Shown here: piece by piece, positions 58,971 to 62,880 of the stretch | Numbering within the stretch: the first letter of the stretch is position 1 | How the letters are laid out: the number at the start of each line of letters is the position of its first letter | Assembly (NCBI GenBank): GCA_031281265.1 | Contig: JAITFO010000055.1 | Location: forward strand, 1-62,880 | DNA length: 62,880 nucleotides | Direction: 5' to 3' | DNA from: Candidatus Fibrimonadaceae bacterium | GTDB lineage: Bacteria; Fibrobacterota; Fibrobacteria; Fibrobacterales; Fibrobacteraceae | Notes under the pieces: model-generated | The model's database searches: none | What the model saw: only the letters and a program-made list of their open reading frames with translations | What the model was told of the DNA's origin: nothing | Made by a program: the position numbers and the translations under genes

Positions 58971-60685
58971 TTTGTAGCAAAAAATAATTCCTTCTGATTT
59001 CTTTTTTCACCTTCGTCTGTTGCGACGTAAGGTGCGTTTTCATTCTTTTTAAGCGCAAGGTAAAATAAGGCTGTGCTAAAGGTAGAAGGAGTTGGGGTGA
59101 AGTCCTGAACCTGCTCTGGGTAAATGTTTAAATCTCTGAGCGTTTTTGCAAGGGCTTTCATATCGCTCATTTTGCACCCCGGATGGCTGGACATTAAATA
59201 TGGCATAATTTGCGTTTTTAAATTGTGCTTTTCGCATAGCTTCTGAAAAATCATCAGGAACTTTTTGAAAACGGAAAAGTCCGGCTTTCGCATAAGCTCA
59301 AGAACATGGCTCTCCGTGTGTTCGGGCGCAAGTTTTAAGCGGCCGCTCGTGTGGCGCAAAATCAAATTCTCTATGTAAATGGAATTCTCTTCGTTTAGCG
59401 AATGTAAAAGCATATCGTAGCGAACCCCGCTGCCTATAAAAACTTTTTTAATGCCTTTTATTTGCAAAACCTTTTTGTAAAGCTCGTTCATAACCTTGTG
59501 GTTGGTGTTCAGGTTATTGCAAATTTTTGGGGATAGGCAGCTAACTCGCTTGCACTTGGAACACAAATTCTCGTCAATTCCACCCATTTTATACATATTT
59601 GCACTTGGCCCGCCCAAGTCGCTTATATTCCCTTTGAAATCCGGCATCTGCGCAATTGTTTCAACTTCTTTTAATATGCTTTTTTCGCTTCTGCTGGCTA
59701 TGAATTTTCCCTGATGAGCATGTATGGCACAGAACGAACAGCCGCCAAAACAGCCTCGGTGCGTTGTGATGCTGTGTTTTATCATTTCGTAAGCTGGGAG
59801 CGAGCCTCTTTTTTTATAGCGAGGGTGCGGCATTCTCTCATAAGGCAAATCAAAACTCCTGTCTATTTCACCTTCCTGCATCTGCGGGAAAGGCGGGTTT
59901 ATCATCAGGGTTTTATCCCCTATTTCTTGGGTTAGAACTGCATCTGTATTTTGTTCCAAAATTTTGGCGTTTTCTAGAAATTTGTGACTATCCTCCAAAC
60001 AATCTTTATGGGAATGTAAATTCATTGCGGGGCAACCACAATAACCGTGGGGGCAACCGCAAGGGATTGCCCCTACTACGGTTATTGTGGTCAAAAACGC
60101 GGTTTGTTTTGTGTCGTGGATATTTTGACCGTTTTGCAATTTTTTTGCAATTTCAATGATTGGTTTTTCACCCATTCCATAAACCAGCAAATCCGCTTGG
60201 CTTTCACAGAGGATACTCGGCATTAGGCGGCCTTCCATAAAATCGTAGTGCGTTGTTCTGCGAAGCGAGGCCTCTATGCCTCCCAAAATTACCGGAGTGT
60301 TTGGGAAGAGCTGTTTTAGGATTTTTGAATAAACTGTTACGGCACGGTCTGGGCGGAATCCCGCTTTGCCACCGGGCGTGTAGGCATCATCGCTACGTAG
60401 CCTTTTGTTTGCGGTGTAGTGGCTCACAACGGAATCCAAGCAACCGGATGTTACGCCAAAGAAAAGACGCGGCTGCCCCAACTTTTTAAAATCGCGCAAA
60501 TCATCCTGCCAATTTGGCTGGGGCAAAATAGCAACGCGCAAACCCTCATTCTCCAATATCCGCGCGATAACCGCGTGCCCAAAAGACGGGTGATCCACAT
60601 ACGCATCCCCGCTAACTATAATTACATCCACGTAATCCCATCCGAGATAATCCATCTCTTTACGGGATATGGGGAGAAATGACAT
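58967..60685 (-). CDS. YgiQ-family radical SAM protein with an in-frame palindromic insert
   Basis: A 572-residue UPF0313/YgiQ protein of unknown reaction. N-terminal cobalamin-binding-like part (DYVDVIIVSGDAYVDHPSFG), LGGIEASLRR, then the SAM cluster in HRGCFGGCSFCAIH and a C-terminal part with LAPEHTESHVL and VQDFTPTPSTFSTAL. A Cys/Gly-rich segment near residues 199-217 (VVGAIPCGCPHGYCGCP) is encoded by a 55-bp inverted repeat and looks inserted. Without it the length is normal. Confidence 0.87.
   Translation of the reverse strand: MSFLPISRKEMDYLGWDYVDVIIVSGDAYVDHPSFGHAVIARILENEGLRVAILPQPNWQDDLRDFKKLGQPRLFFGVTSGCLDSVVSHYTANKRLRSDDAYTPGGKAGFRPDRAVTVYSKILKQLFPNTPVILGGIEASLRRTTHYDFMEGRLMPSILCESQADLLVYGMGEKPIIEIAKKLQNGQNIHDTKQTAFLTTITVVGAIPCGCPHGYCGCPAMNLHSHKDCLEDSHKFLENAKILEQNTDAVLTQEIGDKTLMINPPFPQMQEGEIDRSFDLPYERMPHPRYKKRGSLPAYEMIKHSITTHRGCFGGCSFCAIHAHQGKFIASRSEKSILKEVETIAQMPDFKGNISDLGGPSANMYKMGGIDENLCSKCKRVSCLSPKICNNLNTNHKVMNELYKKVLQIKGIKKVFIGSGVRYDMLLHSLNEENSIYIENLILRHTSGRLKLAPEHTESHVLELMRKPDFSVFKKFLMIFQKLCEKHNLKTQIMPYLMSSHPGCKMSDMKALAKTLRDLNIYPEQVQDFTPTPSTFSTALFYLALKKNENAPYVATDEGEKRNQKELFFATN
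60036..60090. repeat. 55-bp palindromic element inside the YgiQ gene
   Basis: CCACAATAACCGT (60036-60048) and its exact complement (60078-60090) form 13-bp arms; inside, GGGGCAA (60050-60056) pairs with TTGCCCC (60067-60073). It is read in frame in the protein, as in RPE-like palindromic elements of other bacteria. Confidence 0.7.
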
Positions 60686-60712
60686 AAAAGCTCCATTGTT
60701 TGCTCATCCGTG

Positions 60713-61210
60713 CTATTTTTCTATCATTACTTCCAAAAGAGTCATCACGGACTCTTTGCTTATGTCCCTATACCGGAACGAATGTATGAGGTTGCTTATG
60801 TTCAGTTTCTCTAGTTTGCCCTTGCCGTTTATTCTACGGATGTTGTTTGCCACCCTGCAAAGCAACCTAACCGCTATGGTGGCGTTCACATCGTTTGACT
60901 GCCGCGTTTTTCCATTTGACGGAGGAACTTCAGCGAAAGGCTGTAGCTTGGTTATCCAAAAGCAATAAAGGGCAGCTTCATTCCATTCCGACATTTCTAT
61001 CCCATGGAATACATGGAAATAGACCCTACGGCGTTCTACAAGGTCTATTATGCTTGTCATGCAGGCGTCCGACATAAATAGCCTGTCCCTCGGGAAGTCG
61101 GCTTCGCTTTCCCAAATCCATTTAAACAATTGCGTTGCTTTCTCTTTTATTTTTTGGTCGCTTAATGTGCCAAACTGCGGGTATTCGCTAGGTTCGCAAG
61201 TTTTTACCAC
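60713..61210 (-). CDS. Unknown soluble protein, second gene of a coupled pair
   Basis: A 165-residue helical protein I do not recognise, with ATQLFKWIWESEADFPRDRL, LVERRRVYFHVFHG, and CFWITKLQPFAEVPPS. It starts within the end of the upstream 73-residue gene (7-bp overlap), so the two are translationally coupled. The layout, a short acidic protein followed by a longer basic one, recalls a toxin-antitoxin pair, but there is no catalytic motif that I can name. Confidence 0.5.
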   Translation of the reverse strand: MVKTCEPSEYPQFGTLSDQKIKEKATQLFKWIWESEADFPRDRLFMSDACMTSIIDLVERRRVYFHVFHGIEMSEWNEAALYCFWITKLQPFAEVPPSNGKTRQSNDVNATIAVRLLCRVANNIRRINGKGKLEKLNISNLIHSFRYRDISKESVMTLLEVMIEK

Positions 61211-61425
61211 TCTATGCCCGCTTCTTTAAATAACTCGTTAGTGTCTTTAAGGCTCTGTTTGTCTGCCATAAGCCATTCAAAAAAATCCTGGCCAGCGGGT
61301 CTGATTCTTTCGTTCTGCACTATGGAAGGCTTGCAATTGGCATAGCTCTCGCACATGGAATCTAAAACTTCATCCATTTCCTTGCTACCCGGCTTTGGCA
61401 ATTTAAATAATCCGTTTGTCATCAT
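61204..61425 (-). CDS. Small protein of unknown function, first gene of a coupled pair
   Basis: A 73-residue acidic protein starting MMTNGLFKLPKPGSKEMDEV, ending FKEAGIEW. AAAGGAG lies eight bases before the first ATG. It is coupled to the 165-residue gene by a 7-bp overlap. No DNA-binding motif is evident. Function unknown. Confidence 0.55.
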   Translation of the reverse strand: MMTNGLFKLPKPGSKEMDEVLDSMCESYANCKPSIVQNERIRPAGQDFFEWLMADKQSLKDTNELFKEAGIEW

Positions 61426-61517
61426 AACAAGCTCTCCTTTATCTGCGAAAAATACAAAAAAACTTACCGCAAATTCAACGCTCAGGCACTCTTCTACCCC
61501 TGCCCGCCCTACAGCTT

Positions 61518-62339
61518 TTAGTAAAAATTATAGCCAATAGTTATGCCATAGGTGCGGTCGTAAGCCTCAGAAGAATATTTCTCCAATACATTGGTGACGC
61601 CAATGTTTATTTTTATACCAAAATAAAAGTGGCTGTATTCAAGCCCTGATTCAGTACCAATGCCTATGTTAAGAAACTTGCTAATATCTTGGCTATCGTA
61701 ATCCGTATGTTCCTCTGAAGAATTCTGAGATGGAAGAGAAATACCTGGTATAGAGAGTGTAGATATAGAATATTTAGAATATTTTTCTTTTTCGAGTGTC
61801 CCAGAAATGCCAATATCAACGTAAGGGCCCGTATTCGCTCTTAGAGATAAATTTTCGGTAAGTGGGAGTTTGAGCGATAGCATAAGAGGCAATCTTATGC
61901 TATATGCATTGATTGTATATGTAGTTTTATCGTAATTGTTATAATCTTGAACACGGCCATATTGATCATTTCCGTAAAAGCCTCCGTCCCTATCTTCAAA
62001 CATAATAACTTTTCCCTTTTTGCTGAGCATAAATCCAAGCTGAAGGTACATTTTCACAGAATCAGCTTGTGCTATGACTATATCCGCGATTGCTCCTAAA
62101 TGAAACTCTGTTCTGTCCTCAATTACATATGCATATCCCGACTGAAGCAAATTCTTATTTAAGTCGATTCTTACCCCAAATTTCACGGGTTCCCTAGGAG
62201 TTTTTGTACTTTTAGAACCATCTGTATTGCTATAAAACGATTCATCATCGTCCTCATTATCAAATATCGGTTTATCTGCATATCCGTAAACTGCCATAAA
62301 AAGAATGAGCAGTAGCATAGTTTTGGCAGTTATGTTCAT
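61518..62339 (-). CDS. PorT-like outer-membrane beta-barrel protein
   Basis: A 273-residue exported protein (signal ending MAVYGYA). An acidic linker (DNEDDDESFYSNTDGS) precedes alternating amphipathic strands such as FHLGAIADIVIAQADS, SIRLPLMLSLKLPLTENLS, and FYFGIKINIGVTNVL, and it ends with an aromatic residue (TIGYNFY), the usual barrel-assembly signal. It starts eight bases after the lipoprotein gene's stop, so both are probably cotranscribed. Confidence 0.72.
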   Translation of the reverse strand: MNITAKTMLLLILFMAVYGYADKPIFDNEDDDESFYSNTDGSKSTKTPREPVKFGVRIDLNKNLLQSGYAYVIEDRTEFHLGAIADIVIAQADSVKMYLQLGFMLSKKGKVIMFEDRDGGFYGNDQYGRVQDYNNYDKTTYTINAYSIRLPLMLSLKLPLTENLSLRANTGPYVDIGISGTLEKEKYSKYSISTLSIPGISLPSQNSSEEHTDYDSQDISKFLNIGIGTESGLEYSHFYFGIKINIGVTNVLEKYSSEAYDRTYGITIGYNFY

Positions 62340-62347
62340 AACAACTC

Positions 62348-62752
62348 CTAGGGTGATGTTTTGTCACTTGGAATTCCCAATTTGCCATCTTTGCTTGGAA
62401 CTTGGGAAATTATATTCTCATTAGTGTATTTAATTGCCAGAGCAGTGGCATATTTTATGCTTTGCCCACCCAAATTGAGACCAAAAAGGTAAGTTATTTT
62501 ATCTTCAGTATCTATCACAACGTTCGCAATGCCGTTGCCGCCTTTTTTCTCCGCTGCTCTTAGCAAAGCCTGATAAACAGGTTCACCATTCTCACATTTC
62601 ACGTAAACCAAACCTAACACCTCCGCTTCTTTCACAGGCCCCCCTATTTGATATACGGTTCCTATGGAAGACCCAACACTAGATGTGCAGCCTGCCAGCA
62701 TTGACAAAAGCGATAATAACACAAAAATGAGAATAGACTTAGTCTTATTCAT
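62348..62752 (-). CDS. Small lipoprotein (TRL/YbjQ-like, unknown function)
   Basis: A 134-residue lipoprotein: signal MNKTKSILIFVLLSLLSMLAGC with lipobox LAGC. The mature part (EAEVLGLVYVKCENGEP, ALLRAAEKKGGNGIANVVID) resembles small periplasmic proteins of the TRL or YbjQ kind, where a conserved Gly-Ala-Asn loop follows a helix. AAAAAGGAG precedes the ATG. First gene of an operon with the PorT-like gene; a repeat lies upstream. Confidence 0.65.
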   Translation of the reverse strand: MNKTKSILIFVLLSLLSMLAGCTSSVGSSIGTVYQIGGPVKEAEVLGLVYVKCENGEPVYQALLRAAEKKGGNGIANVVIDTEDKITYLFGLNLGGQSIKYATALAIKYTNENIISQVPSKDGKLGIPSDKTSP

Positions 62753-62781
62753 ATTGAACTCCTTTTTGAGGGGGTGAAAAA

Positions 62782-62856
62782 ATTCTGAAAATGACCACCC
62801 TGCGGATGCTCGCCAGCAAGTAAGTAGCTTATAGGCGTCTGGTTTAGACGATGGGG
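62782..62856. repeat. 75-bp intergenic repeat, copy 2
   Basis: Homologue of 16723-16798. It lies 30 bases upstream of the lipoprotein ATG. The short G-run that ends copy 1 (four G) is expanded here into a 16-G tract. Confidence 0.65.
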
Positions 62857-62868
62857 GGGGGGGGGGGG
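62853..62868. repeat. 16-base poly-G tract
   Basis: Sixteen consecutive G at the end of the repeat copy, near the window edge and upstream of the lipoprotein/PorT-like operon. Such tracts slip during replication, so length may vary between cells; an assembly or sequencing artefact is also possible. Confidence 0.6.
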
Positions 62869-62880
62869 ATAAAGCTATAA

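Overview
The window reads as a compact, AT-leaning chromosome of a diderm (Gram-negative) flagellated bacterium, most plausibly of the Fibrobacterota or a neighbouring FCB-group lineage. The reasons are many lipoproteins with a Cys-Gly/Ser-rich start, a surface protein with a type IX-style C-terminal sorting domain, the futalosine menaquinone gene mqnA, PorT-like barrels, and flagellar genes behind a sigma-28-like promoter. This placement is inference; no rRNA or marker-tree evidence is present. I recognised no tRNA, rRNA, CRISPR array, prophage or intact insertion sequence.

Region by region. 1-2.4 kb: 5' part of thiH, an M23 peptidase lipoprotein and a small exported protein. 2.5-4.8 kb: an M50-like membrane protein, mqnA, two small proteins. 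4.9-10.8 kb: a minus-strand run rnhA, glycosyltransferase, unknown protein, RND pump, zinc ribbon. 10.9-14 kb: NfnA/SudB-like flavoprotein, rseP, argF. 14.2-19.2 kb: HD-GYP protein, a VapBC-like pair, lipoprotein, Nudix hydrolase, ribF, radical SAM protein, HMA protein. 19.3-24.8 kb: an amidoligase-type cluster (transglutaminase, alpha-E, circularly permuted ATP-grasp) divergent from two aspartoacylase/AstE-like genes, the second missing its zinc ligands, and a C26 amidotransferase.

26-33.2 kb is the most unusual stretch. It holds a LytTR regulator, a four-helix membrane protein resembling DUF3021, a small beta-barrel protein, and four soluble proteins of unknown function, two of them paralogues. 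Five conserved elements with direct repeats exactly 21 bp apart each sit 49-76 bp upstream of one of the five genes other than the regulator and the DUF3021-like gene. This looks like a self-contained LytTR regulatory system with a local regulon. A VapBC pair and a damaged HEPN/MNT pair lie among these genes.

33.3-37.2 kb: an exported protein and a c-di-GMP pair (GGDEF, PAS-HD-GYP). 37.3-41.4 kb: an FkbM-type methyltransferase and a sulfur amino-acid operon (cysK, transsulfuration enzyme, patB). 41.5-46.3 kb: an M6-like pseudoprotease, a lipoprotein, a STAS-DUF2225 fusion. 46.3-52.6 kb: the rod-shape operon mreB-mreC-mreD-mrdA-rodA plus a histidinol-phosphatase-like gene. 52.6-55.6 kb: MCE/MlaD, HPr and enzyme I. 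55.7-59 kb: fliD, fliS and a FliT-like chaperone. 59-62.9 kb: a YgiQ radical SAM protein with an in-frame palindromic insert, an unknown gene pair, an outer-membrane barrel and a lipoprotein.

Genome-wide habits visible here: convergent genes nearly always overlap at their stops, start codons are often TTG, GTG or even CTG at translationally coupled junctions, and an 11-bp box TTTACTATATT precedes many genes. Several of these promoters lie so close to the ATG that short-leader or leaderless transcripts are likely.
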